DNA from: Acidobacteriaceae bacterium
Lineage (GTDB): Bacteria; Acidobacteriota; Terriglobia; Terriglobales; Acidobacteriaceae
Length of the DNA stretch: 64,000 nt
Assembly: GCA_025356095.1 (NCBI GenBank)
Contig: JANXUR010000097.1
Span: 62,001 to 126,000 of the forward strand
Direction: 5' to 3'
The position numbers and the translations under genes are program-made. Each line of letters starts with the position of its first letter. The stretch's first letter is position 1. Positions 17,250 to 25,017 of this stretch are shown in pieces. The notes below the pieces were generated by a model. That model had not been told where the DNA came from. It saw only the letters and a program-made list of their open reading frames with translations, and searched no databases.

Positions 17250-17537
17250 CTACCCTTGTGCCACTGGCTCCAGCCGGGCGATCTCCGCCAGCACTGCTGC
17301 CGCTTCCTGCTCCAACTGCGACCGCATCGTGGCGTAATCCGATTCGGGATACTTGCCGGCCTTGTACTCAAAGTTCAGGTCGCGCAAGTTCTCGTAAACC
17401 ACTTCCTTGCGTTCGCGCAGGTAAGTGATGCGCGTCTTGGTGTCGCCGGTATAAATCTGCCTGGGCTGATAGAACACATACACCAGTACTGCCAGCGTTG
17501 CCGCCAGACAAAAAGGGATTGCTGCTAATGGACTCAT
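17250..17537 (-). CDS. Small CcmI-like membrane protein
   Basis: 95 residues: one N-terminal membrane helix and a helical coiled region (ERKEVVYENLRDLNFEYKAG) ending in a second helix. The pattern E-x-x-x-x-L-R-D-L-x-F-E-Y-K-x-G-K is like the N-terminal part of CcmI, which brings apocytochrome to the heme lyase. The TPR part of true CcmI is missing. The ATG overlaps the ccmH stop (ATGA), so it is translationally coupled to it. Confidence 0.6.
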   Translation of the reverse strand: MSPLAAIPFCLAATLAVLVYVFYQPRQIYTGDTKTRITYLRERKEVVYENLRDLNFEYKAGKYPESDYATMRSQLEQEAAAVLAEIARLEPVAQG

Positions 17538-18034
17538 AGTTCAGTCTCCTGCCGGGCCTGTTCGCGGAAGTGATCGACCTCGGCCTGCGGAATGCCAGCG
17601 GCCACGGGAACAGCCACGGGACGGTTTCGCCACAAGCGCACGATGAGCACCAGCAAGAGCATTCCCGTGAAGAAGGCTAAAGCTGGCACAATCCATGACA
17701 CTTTATCGAAAGTGGTTATCATCGGCGCGGCCAGTACGGTTGCGCCATACTTCTGCACGAAGCTCTGCAGAATCAGATCATCGTTGTCGCCACGATCGAG
17801 CCCGACCGTGAGTTCGCCACGCATGCGTTCAGAATCCTGGCAGCCGACATGGTTGCACTCCAGCAGAATCTGGCCGCAGCCGCAGTGGCACATCATCTTG
17901 TGGCCGAGGTCATTGAAACGTGCTTGTTGATCGCCTGCACCCATGCTCAGGGTGACCGATAGTCCCAGCCCCAACAGGCAAAGTGCGCGTCCAAAACGTC
18001 CGAATTGTTTCGTCAGTTTCGCCAGTGTCTGCAT
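17534..18034 (-). CDS. ccmH: Cytochrome c maturation protein CcmH, variant Cys cluster
   Basis: 166 residues from the ATG at 18034, which lies 2 bases after the ccmF stop; a longer frame upstream lies within ccmF and is rejected. Signal peptide, then a periplasmic helical bundle, then one C-terminal membrane helix. CcmH normally reduces apocytochrome Cys pairs through LRCxxCQ. Here the cluster is MMCHCGCGQILLECNHVGC, that is C-x-C-x-C-x6-C-x4-C, so the chemistry may use three clustered Cys, or metal binding. The rest (a GLDRGDNDDLILQSFVQKYG-like segment) fits CcmH. Confidence 0.82.
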   Translation of the reverse strand: MQTLAKLTKQFGRFGRALCLLGLGLSVTLSMGAGDQQARFNDLGHKMMCHCGCGQILLECNHVGCQDSERMRGELTVGLDRGDNDDLILQSFVQKYGATVLAAPMITTFDKVSWIVPALAFFTGMLLLVLIVRLWRNRPVAVPVAAGIPQAEVDHFREQARQETEL

Positions 18035-18036
18035 TG

Positions 18037-20052
18037 TTAGTCTCCCGCCGGCGCGGGCACAGCCGCGCGAACCGGTGCAGTAAGCTTTGAGGTCTGAATA
18101 TTCGGCACCAGAGTCAGGATGGTTCCGGCGAGCAGAATCAAAGCCCCAATCCAAATCCAGTTAATCAGCGGATTCAGATGCACCTTTAGAATCGGCTTGC
18201 CGCTGGTTGGGTTGCGCCCTTCATAAACCAGATAAAGGTCCGACGCCAGCGTGGAGTAGTTGGCTACCATGGTGGCAGACTGCTGGCTCGCCTTATAAGA
18301 CCGCCGCTCGGGATAGAGCGTAGTCAGATACTTGCCGTTCTTCTGCACGTCAACAATCGCCCATTCGCTGGCGAAGTTAGCGTTGTCGTCTTGCGTGTAC
18401 GACTTGTTAATCAGCGTGAACGCACCCACTTTGATGGTGTCTCCGTAGCCGACTTCTTGTTCCACTTCTTTGTTGAACGCCGTACCCGCGAAGCCGATCA
18501 TCACCAGCACAACTCCGAAGTGCACCACGTAACCGCCATAACGGCGAGTGTTGCGCCGGGTAAGCTGTACCATCGCGGGCAGCAGGCGCTCGCCGGTGTG
18601 GCGGCTGATCACGCGTCCGCCGCGATAGAACTCCGAGAAGATGGTGAAGGCAATCAGCACCGAAAGGCCAATCGTCATCAGCGCGTAGAAGTCGCTCAAG
18701 CTCTCCCACGGATGCACGCCGAGAATCACGAGCACTACCATCAGCACCAGCGTGGCGACACTCGGCCAGAAGAAGTTACGGCGCATACTATCCACTGAAG
18801 TCCGGCCCCAGGCCAGCAGCGGCCCCACAGCCGTTAGTAGCAGCACCACCAGCGCGATGGGGATCATAACGCGATTAAAGAACGGCGGCCCCACGGTCAC
18901 CTTGGTGCCCTGTACCCACTCCGAAAGAATGGGGAACATGGTGCCCCACAGCACTGTGAAGCAGGCCAGCACGAAAAGTAAATTGTTGAACAAGAAGCTG
19001 GACTCGCGCGATACCAGCGACTGCAGTTGGTGCTCGCTCTTGAGGTCTTTGCGGTTCTTCACGTAGTAGAAGACGCAAACCGCCAACACCAACGCGATGA
19101 AGATCGAGAACCAATCGCCGATGGAAGACTGCGCGAACGCGTGTACGGAGCTGATGACGCCGCTACGGGTAAGGAAGGTACCGAAGATCGAAAGCAAGAA
19201 CGTGCTAAAGATCAGCCACATATTCCACGTCTTCAACATGCCGCGTTTTTCCTGCATGATCACCGAATGGAGGAAGGCGGTGCCGGTGAGCCAAGGCAGG
19301 AAGGAGGCGTTTTCGACTGGATCCCAGCCCCAGTAGCCACCCCAGCCCAGCACGTTGTACGCCCAATGCGAGCCGAGAAAAATTCCAATACTCAGGAAGC
19401 CCCAAGTCACCAGAGTCCACTTTCGGGTGATGGCAATCCACTTTTCGCCGGGATAGCGCATGATCAGCGCTGCCAGAGCGAAGGCAAATGGCACCGTAAA
19501 ACCCACGTAGCCGAGGTAAAGCATCGGCGGATGAATCACCATCTCGGGATATTGCAACAAGGGGTTGAGGCCGTTGCCATCCTGCGGAATGTTGCCAATG
19601 ACTTGCCCAAAAGGATGCGCCGCGAAGTTTACCAGCAGCAGAAAGAAGCTCTGCACGCCAGCCAGAATAATTGAGGCGAAGGCAAACAGCCGCGGATCCT
19701 GACGATGCTGCATCCGCAGCACCAGCCCGTAGGTGGAGAGCAGTAACGCCCAAAATAGTAGCGAGCCTTCCTGTCCGGACCACAGCACGGCAAACTTATA
19801 GGCAATCGGCAGGTCGCGATTGCTGTGATGCAAGATGTAGGCGTTGGTGAAGTCGTTTTGGAAGGCTTGCGTGACCAGACAAGCCGCTGCCAGCGCCACG
19901 AATGCCCAAACAGCGATTCCGGCGCGGCGAGCGGTCTCGGTGAGGCGCTCCGGGCCTTCACCCCGCTGGGCGACGCCAACAATACCGGCGACCAAGCAAT
20001 ACAAACTGAGCGCCAACGCCACGATGAGTGCGTAACTGCCTAAAATCAGCAT
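18037..20052 (-). CDS. ccmF: Cytochrome c heme lyase CcmF
   Basis: 671 residues, a multi-pass inner-membrane protein. It has the tryptophan-rich heme-handling WWD segment WGGYWGWDPVENASFLPWL and family His residues around the helices (for example FLTRSGVISSVHAFAQS), as in CcmF. It ligates heme to CXXCH motifs in the periplasm. It is first of four tightly packed minus-strand genes with ccmH and two accessory genes; ccmA-E are not in the window. The product would serve the multiheme cytochromes encoded at 51.7-56.4 kb. The C-terminal region holds a periplasmic beta domain and a last helix. Confidence 0.93.
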   Translation of the reverse strand: MLILGSYALIVALALSLYCLVAGIVGVAQRGEGPERLTETARRAGIAVWAFVALAAACLVTQAFQNDFTNAYILHHSNRDLPIAYKFAVLWSGQEGSLLFWALLLSTYGLVLRMQHRQDPRLFAFASIILAGVQSFFLLLVNFAAHPFGQVIGNIPQDGNGLNPLLQYPEMVIHPPMLYLGYVGFTVPFAFALAALIMRYPGEKWIAITRKWTLVTWGFLSIGIFLGSHWAYNVLGWGGYWGWDPVENASFLPWLTGTAFLHSVIMQEKRGMLKTWNMWLIFSTFLLSIFGTFLTRSGVISSVHAFAQSSIGDWFSIFIALVLAVCVFYYVKNRKDLKSEHQLQSLVSRESSFLFNNLLFVLACFTVLWGTMFPILSEWVQGTKVTVGPPFFNRVMIPIALVVLLLTAVGPLLAWGRTSVDSMRRNFFWPSVATLVLMVVLVILGVHPWESLSDFYALMTIGLSVLIAFTIFSEFYRGGRVISRHTGERLLPAMVQLTRRNTRRYGGYVVHFGVVLVMIGFAGTAFNKEVEQEVGYGDTIKVGAFTLINKSYTQDDNANFASEWAIVDVQKNGKYLTTLYPERRSYKASQQSATMVANYSTLASDLYLVYEGRNPTSGKPILKVHLNPLINWIWIGALILLAGTILTLVPNIQTSKLTAPVRAAVPAPAGD

Positions 20053-20296
20053 AATGTGTGGGACCCCAACCCCTCATTGTTCCACGAAGCCCATGCCAGC
20101 ACAATCAAGCGTGGACTAATTACTTGCACCATTGTAGAAACCGCGCCGGGTCACCACTATGACAGTCATCACAGAATGGAATTAGTTTGTCTCTTTCTGC
20201 GGGGCGGCGCTTGGCGCAATTGCGAGCGATTTGTACGCTTTTCGGGGTGCGGGGGGCGCGGCGAGGTTCAGCGAAACCTGCGCAACACGGTTGGAA

Positions 20297-20689
20297 CTAC
20301 GCCGGCTGCCCGGCGAAAACCTCGCCGAGCTGCCGGATGAGCTTATCTGGAGTGCAGGGACCGCTTAAGAACGTAACATCCAGCCCGTCGTACTCAGGTT
20401 CAGGCCGGTTCAATCGGTTTAGCACCAAAAGAGGTGCATGTGGATTCACGCTTCGTAGTTCCAGCACAAAATCAATCCCACTGGCACCTGCAACCAAATG
20501 ATCGGCCACAATGGCCTCGGGCTGTTTAGCGGCAGGGAGTGAGCGCAATAAAGCGAGCGCGGCCTCGCAAGAGGCCGCACGGACGACTTGAAAGCCTGCG
20601 GCACACAGCACGGCCTCCCGCAGCCAAAGCTGCTGCAAATCGTCATCAATCAGTAAAACTCGAGTCAGAAATTTCTCCTCTTTCCACAA
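20297..20689 (-). CDS. Stand-alone receiver (REC) domain protein, atypical
   Basis: 130 residues with the REC fold: acidic patch LLIDDD, phospho-acceptor Asp in AIVADHLVAGASGIDF, then beta-4 LLVLNRL. The conserved Lys of beta-5 is missing: the usual K-P is replaced by LSGPC, so phosphorylation-driven switching may be impaired. No output domain. The start is uncertain: the longest frame begins with TTG at 20689, but a CTG at 20668 has AGAGGAG 6 bases upstream and would begin exactly at the REC fold. It lies 51 bases downstream of the DUF2934 gene. Confidence 0.6.
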   Translation of the reverse strand: MWKEEKFLTRVLLIDDDLQQLWLREAVLCAAGFQVVRAASCEAALALLRSLPAAKQPEAIVADHLVAGASGIDFVLELRSVNPHAPLLVLNRLNRPEPEYDGLDVTFLSGPCTPDKLIRQLGEVFAGQPA

Positions 20690-20740
20690 TCGGCATAACC
20701 AGTGGAAGGTTCACAAGTACCTGTTTATTAGACGCAGCAC

Positions 20741-21166
20741 TTAGGCGCTACGTTGCACATAACGGGCGCGGACTTCGTGTTCCGCTTGTGCCCAGTCACC
20801 CTCAGCGGAACCGTTGCGACCGCCGCGCTGCAAATACAGTTCATAGGCGCGCCGGCTGATTTCCGCATTCATCTGCTGGTAGAAGGTTTCATCCGGTACG
20901 GTGACGACTTCTGCCGCAGCAGCTTTGGGCGCAGTCGCTTTGGCCGGTGCAATCACGGTCTTTTTGATGGCGGGCTTGCTGACCGCGCCCTCTTTCGCCG
21001 CAACTTGGGGTGCCGCTACCGGTGCGGTGCCGATCGCTTTGGCGATGGCGGGCGTGCTCTTTTCCGGCTTTGCCTCCGCTGCCTTGGGTTTTGCGGTACG
21101 CGGAGAAACGGGTTTGGGAGAAGTGGCTTTGGCGGTCTTGCTAGTCTTGTCTTTCTGCTCTGCCAT
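20741..21166 (-). CDS. DUF2934 protein with Lys/Ala-rich histone-H1-like tail
   Basis: 141 residues from the ATG at 21166, which has AGGAG at suitable spacing. The first 90 or so residues are Lys, Ala, Pro and Thr, resembling H1-like or KAP-rich bacterial tails that bind DNA. The last 45 carry the DUF2934 pattern: ISRRAYELYLQRGGRNGSAE then DWAQAEHE. DUF2934 is small, of unknown role, and often found with basic tails. It follows dnaE2 by about 250 bases, so co-regulation with the mutagenesis cassette is possible but unproven. Confidence 0.65.
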   Translation of the reverse strand: MAEQKDKTSKTAKATSPKPVSPRTAKPKAAEAKPEKSTPAIAKAIGTAPVAAPQVAAKEGAVSKPAIKKTVIAPAKATAPKAAAAEVVTVPDETFYQQMNAEISRRAYELYLQRGGRNGSAEGDWAQAEHEVRARYVQRSA

Positions 21167-21418
21167 TAGGATAACTCCTGCTGCAACATAGAGTTGCGGA
21201 TAGTATGACTGGTCAGGCGGCAGGCGATTTCGCTCCCCATGCTTGCGGGCAGAACTGCCGCCAAGGATACATCTAGTATAGGTGACCGACGGGCGGAAAT
21301 CCCTGTGGAGCGTGCGGAAATTGCGCTTTGCAGTATTAGCATTTCCGATACTTTGCACCGAAGTTTGGGCGGTTTGAAACTTGCAATTTCCGACAATTGC
21401 TGCGGGTGTGCTTTTCAC

Positions 21419-24400
21419 CTAATGGAAGTCGTGCGACTCGGTTTCTGCGTTAGAGACGGCCAGTGGGGCAAACTTGTCGGCTTTGATGGAAATGGCCCCA
21501 TCCTGATTTTGCAGAATGCCTTCGATCATCAAAAATCGCGTAGTGGTGAGCAACGTGCGGTGCTGTTGAAACAAATCGGGTACCACAATCGCGTTGAAAA
21601 CTCCGGTTTCGTCCTCCAAGCTAAGGAAAAGAAAGCCTTTGGCCGTGCCCGGGCGCTGCCGTGTGATCACATTGCCCGCGATGCGTACCCGGCGACCGGA
21701 TGGCGTTGTGGCCAGCGACCCGGCAGACAAAATACCCAGAGCCCGCAGCCGCTCCCGGTGATAGGCCATAGGATGCGGCCCTACCGTGAGCCCGGTGCCG
21801 CGAAAGTCGGCGATTAGCCGCTCCTCTACACTCATTTTGGCGAGCGGGGACGCTGCCTCGGCGATAGCGTTTTCGGCGATAGCGCCGTCAGCAAAGGCTT
21901 CAGCAACGCCGCCCGATATGCCGCTAAGCGGGGCGGAATCATCGGTGGGGCCATCCAGCAGCGGCCCGGCTTTACGCACAGCCCGCGCCACTTGCCACAG
22001 CGCATCGCGCCGGTGGAGCAACGCTGGTATTCGGTTTCTGGTTTCTGATTTCAGGCGGGAAGCGCGTGAAACAAAGACCCTGCCCTCTTCCACCACATAG
22101 GATTCTGTCTCCCCCGCGTAGGCAGACTCATCCCGAGAAGGCTTGGCACTTGAAAGCTGAAACCCGAAACCTGAAACTGCATTCAGTGCCCCCACTTCGG
22201 CCAGCCGGGTCAGTTCCTCGCGGCGCAACTCAGGGACGCGGTGCACCAGATCGTCAATCGAGGCGAATGGCTTCGCCGCTCGCGCCTGCAAAAGTGCTGC
22301 TGCCGCCTCCGCCCGCAGGCCGCGCACATAATTCATCCCCACGCGCAGAGCGAGCCGCTCGCTAAAGCGGGCATCGGGATGCGGCATCTCCTCCAGCGAA
22401 CACTCCCAGCCGGAAACCGTCACGTCTATGGGCAAAACTTTCAGCCCGTGCCGCTGCGCATCTTTCACAATGGTGGCCGCGCTGTAAAAGCCCATGGGCT
22501 GATTGTTGAGCAACGCGCAGGTGAATGCAGGCAGATAGTGGCTCTTGAGCCATCCGCTGGCATAGGCGATCAGGGCAAAACTAGCTGCATGCGACTCGGG
22601 GAATCCATATAGCGCGAATGACGAAATCGCCAACAGAATCTCTTCTTGCGCCTTTTGGGGCAAACCGTTGTGCGTCATGCCCGCGCGCAGGCGGGATTCA
22701 ATTTCCTTCATCCGCGCCACGCTACGCTTGAAGCCCATAGCCCGTCGCAACTCTTCGGCTTCGCCGCCCGTAAAGTTCGCGGCAATCATGGCGATGCGCA
22801 GTAACTGTTCCTGAAACAGCGGTACGCCCAGAGTGCGCTCCAGCACCGGTTCCAGCGAAGGGTGCGGATAAGTGACCGCCTCGCGCCCACGCCGCCGGGC
22901 CAAAAACGGATTCACCATCTGCCCCACAATCGGCCCCGGCCGGATGATTGCTACTTGCACCACAATGTCGTAGAACCTTTCTGGATGCAGGCGCGGCAGG
23001 CACGACATCTGCGCTCGGCTTTCTACCTGAAACCACCCGACAGTATCTGCCTTCTGCAACGCGCCGTACACTTTCGCATCATCCTGCGGAAGTTGCGATA
23101 GATCTACTTCTTCGTTGCAATGTGCGCGGATTAACTTCACGCTATCTTTGAGTACAGCCATCATGCCTAAGCCGAGTAAGTCAACCTTGATAATGCCTAA
23201 GTCGGCGCAATCTTCTTTATCCCACTGGACGACGACGCGGCCCGGCATGGAGGCTGGCTCCAGCGGCACTACAGAATCAAGCCTTCCCTGGCAGATCACC
23301 ATACCGCCGGAGTGCTGGCCGAGGTGGCGGGGAATATCCTGCAGTGCCGCGCACATTTCGTAATAGAGGCGGATTTTGCGGTGCGAAAGGTCGAGTCCGG
23401 CATCGCGAAAGTTGCGTTCCAGCGTGTCGTCTTTGTCACGAAATTCATAGGCGGAAATCAGTGGAGAGACCTTGGCAATGGTTTCGGCGTCAAAGCCCAG
23501 CACCTTGCCGGCTTCGCGCGCCGCCATTTTGCCGCGATAAGTAATGACGTTCGCGGTCATCGCTGCACCGCGTTCGCCGTAGCGCTGATACACGTGTTGA
23601 ATTACCCGCTCGCGATCATCGCCGCTGGGTAAGTCAAGATCAATGTCAGGCCACTCACCACGCTCTTCAGAAAGAAAGCGCTCAAACAAAAGCCCCATGC
23701 CAATGGGGTCCACTGCGGTGATACCGAGCGAATAGCACACTGCACTATTGGCCGCCGAGCCGCGCCCTTGCACCAAGATGCCCTGTTCGCGGCAGAAGCA
23801 GACAATATCCCACACAATAAGAAAGTACCCGGCTAACTTAAGCTTTGCGATAAGAGTAAGTTCACGATCTATTTGCCGCCGCGCCCGTTGCCATAAGTGC
23901 TGCTTGCCAGCAGTGCAATAGCGTCCGCGCGCACCCTCGTCGGTGCGCTGACGCAGAAATGAATCCATGGTCTCACCTGCGGGCACCGGATACGCCGGAA
24001 ACTCATAGCCTAGATCCTGTAGCGTGAAGTGAAGCCGCGCGGAAAGTTCTTGCGTGTTGCCAATAGCGTGTGGCAGGTCGGCGAAAATACGTGCCATCTC
24101 GCGTGGCAGTTTCAAGCAGCGTTCGGAATTTCGCGTCAGTAAACGCCCCGCAGTATCGAGTGTGCGCTTGTGGCGAATGGCGGTCAGGACGTCTTGTAAC
24201 CGGCGCTGTTCGGGCCGCGTATAGCAGACGCCATTGGTGGCGAGTAGTGGCAGATGTAGCGACTGAGCGATTTCTATCGCAACCCGGTTACGGGTTTCTT
24301 CTTCACGCTGAAAGTGGCGCTGTAACTCCACGTAAATATTGCTTGCGCCGAAGATACTAGCTAACCTCTCGATCTGCTGGCGCGCGGCAGAAAGTGCCTG

Positions 24401-24865
24401 GCTGCGCCGCCCAAGCAACGCTGCTGCCAGCGGCCCTTCCTCGCCGCCAGTGAGGCAGATAAGCCCTGCCGCATGGGCGGTAAGTTCGCCCTCGGTAACT
24501 GCGCCTTCTCCTTTCTTGTTGCGAAGCTTCATGGCCGTAATCAGGCGGCACAGGTTTTGATAGCCGGTGCGGGAGGTGGCTAGCAGGGGCAGTCGGAAAG
24601 ATAAGCCGTCAGTAACACGGTTGCCAAACCCTGACGGCTGACCCCTGTTGGCTGACAACTGGCAACTTATCTCTGCCCCAATATGGGCCCGCAGGCCAGC
24701 CTTTTTTGCGGCCATGTGGAAGCGTGGCGCACCGTATACGCCGTCGCGATCCAGCAGGGCCATTGCAGGCATAGCTAAGTTGGCGGCGGTAGTGACTAAG
24801 TCTTCAGGCAGGGAAGCGCCTTCGAGAAAACTGAAGGCAGAGCGAGCGTGAAGTTCAATATACAT
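21419..24865 (-). CDS. dnaE2: Error-prone DNA polymerase DnaE2
   Basis: 1148 residues from the ATG at 24865, directly at the family N-terminus MYIELHARSAFSFLEGAS (PHP domain); the frame continues upstream without homology. Catalytic palm: GRGSAANSAVCYSLG, then PDIDLDLPSGDDRERV, which holds the metal-binding Asp residues of C-family polymerases. The C-terminal OB domain reads VRIAGNVITRQRPGTAKG. DnaE2 works with ImuA/ImuB in SOS mutagenesis and lesion bypass. Two stretches lack family similarity and coincide with 7-bp repeats: at about 24600-24672 (after GAEISCQL) and 22030-22180 (in the little finger/HhH linker region). Confidence 0.95.
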   Translation of the reverse strand: MYIELHARSAFSFLEGASLPEDLVTTAANLAMPAMALLDRDGVYGAPRFHMAAKKAGLRAHIGAEISCQLSANRGQPSGFGNRVTDGLSFRLPLLATSRTGYQNLCRLITAMKLRNKKGEGAVTEGELTAHAAGLICLTGGEEGPLAAALLGRRSQALSAARQQIERLASIFGASNIYVELQRHFQREEETRNRVAIEIAQSLHLPLLATNGVCYTRPEQRRLQDVLTAIRHKRTLDTAGRLLTRNSERCLKLPREMARIFADLPHAIGNTQELSARLHFTLQDLGYEFPAYPVPAGETMDSFLRQRTDEGARGRYCTAGKQHLWQRARRQIDRELTLIAKLKLAGYFLIVWDIVCFCREQGILVQGRGSAANSAVCYSLGITAVDPIGMGLLFERFLSEERGEWPDIDLDLPSGDDRERVIQHVYQRYGERGAAMTANVITYRGKMAAREAGKVLGFDAETIAKVSPLISAYEFRDKDDTLERNFRDAGLDLSHRKIRLYYEMCAALQDIPRHLGQHSGGMVICQGRLDSVVPLEPASMPGRVVVQWDKEDCADLGIIKVDLLGLGMMAVLKDSVKLIRAHCNEEVDLSQLPQDDAKVYGALQKADTVGWFQVESRAQMSCLPRLHPERFYDIVVQVAIIRPGPIVGQMVNPFLARRRGREAVTYPHPSLEPVLERTLGVPLFQEQLLRIAMIAANFTGGEAEELRRAMGFKRSVARMKEIESRLRAGMTHNGLPQKAQEEILLAISSFALYGFPESHAASFALIAYASGWLKSHYLPAFTCALLNNQPMGFYSAATIVKDAQRHGLKVLPIDVTVSGWECSLEEMPHPDARFSERLALRVGMNYVRGLRAEAAAALLQARAAKPFASIDDLVHRVPELRREELTRLAEVGALNAVSGFGFQLSSAKPSRDESAYAGETESYVVEEGRVFVSRASRLKSETRNRIPALLHRRDALWQVARAVRKAGPLLDGPTDDSAPLSGISGGVAEAFADGAIAENAIAEAASPLAKMSVEERLIADFRGTGLTVGPHPMAYHRERLRALGILSAGSLATTPSGRRVRIAGNVITRQRPGTAKGFLFLSLEDETGVFNAIVVPDLFQQHRTLLTTTRFLMIEGILQNQDGAISIKADKFAPLAVSNAETESHDFH
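22030..22177. repeat. Pair of oppositely oriented heptamer runs inside dnaE2
   Basis: On the plus strand, TTGAAAG CTGAAAC CCGAAAC CTGAAAC stands at 22150-22177. On the minus strand, units of the form AGAAACC/TGAAATC stand at 22030-22054. Both have period 7 and a GAAAC core, in inverted orientation, about 95 bases apart. They encode a stretch of DnaE2 (about residues 900-950) that has no family counterpart as far as I can recall. Confidence 0.6.
24631..24672. repeat. Six heptamers inside the dnaE2 5' region
   Basis: The units CTGACGG CTGACCC CTGTTGG CTGACAA CTGGCAA CTTATCT run at 24631-24672 with constant phase. They fall in the reading frame of dnaE2. 42 bases equals 14 codons, so the frame is kept. 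Confidence 0.65.
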
Positions 24866-25017
24866 ATGAGTAGCCAGTGCCCAAGCACCAGTGAATTCAG
24901 GCGCACAGCAGGCAGAATGGACACAATGCCGCATTGCCCGTTGGTGCGGGAGTGTTCAGTTTGCAAACGCGAAACACTAACCGGAGGCTAACAACTGACA
25001 ATGGAGACTGGGCCTGA

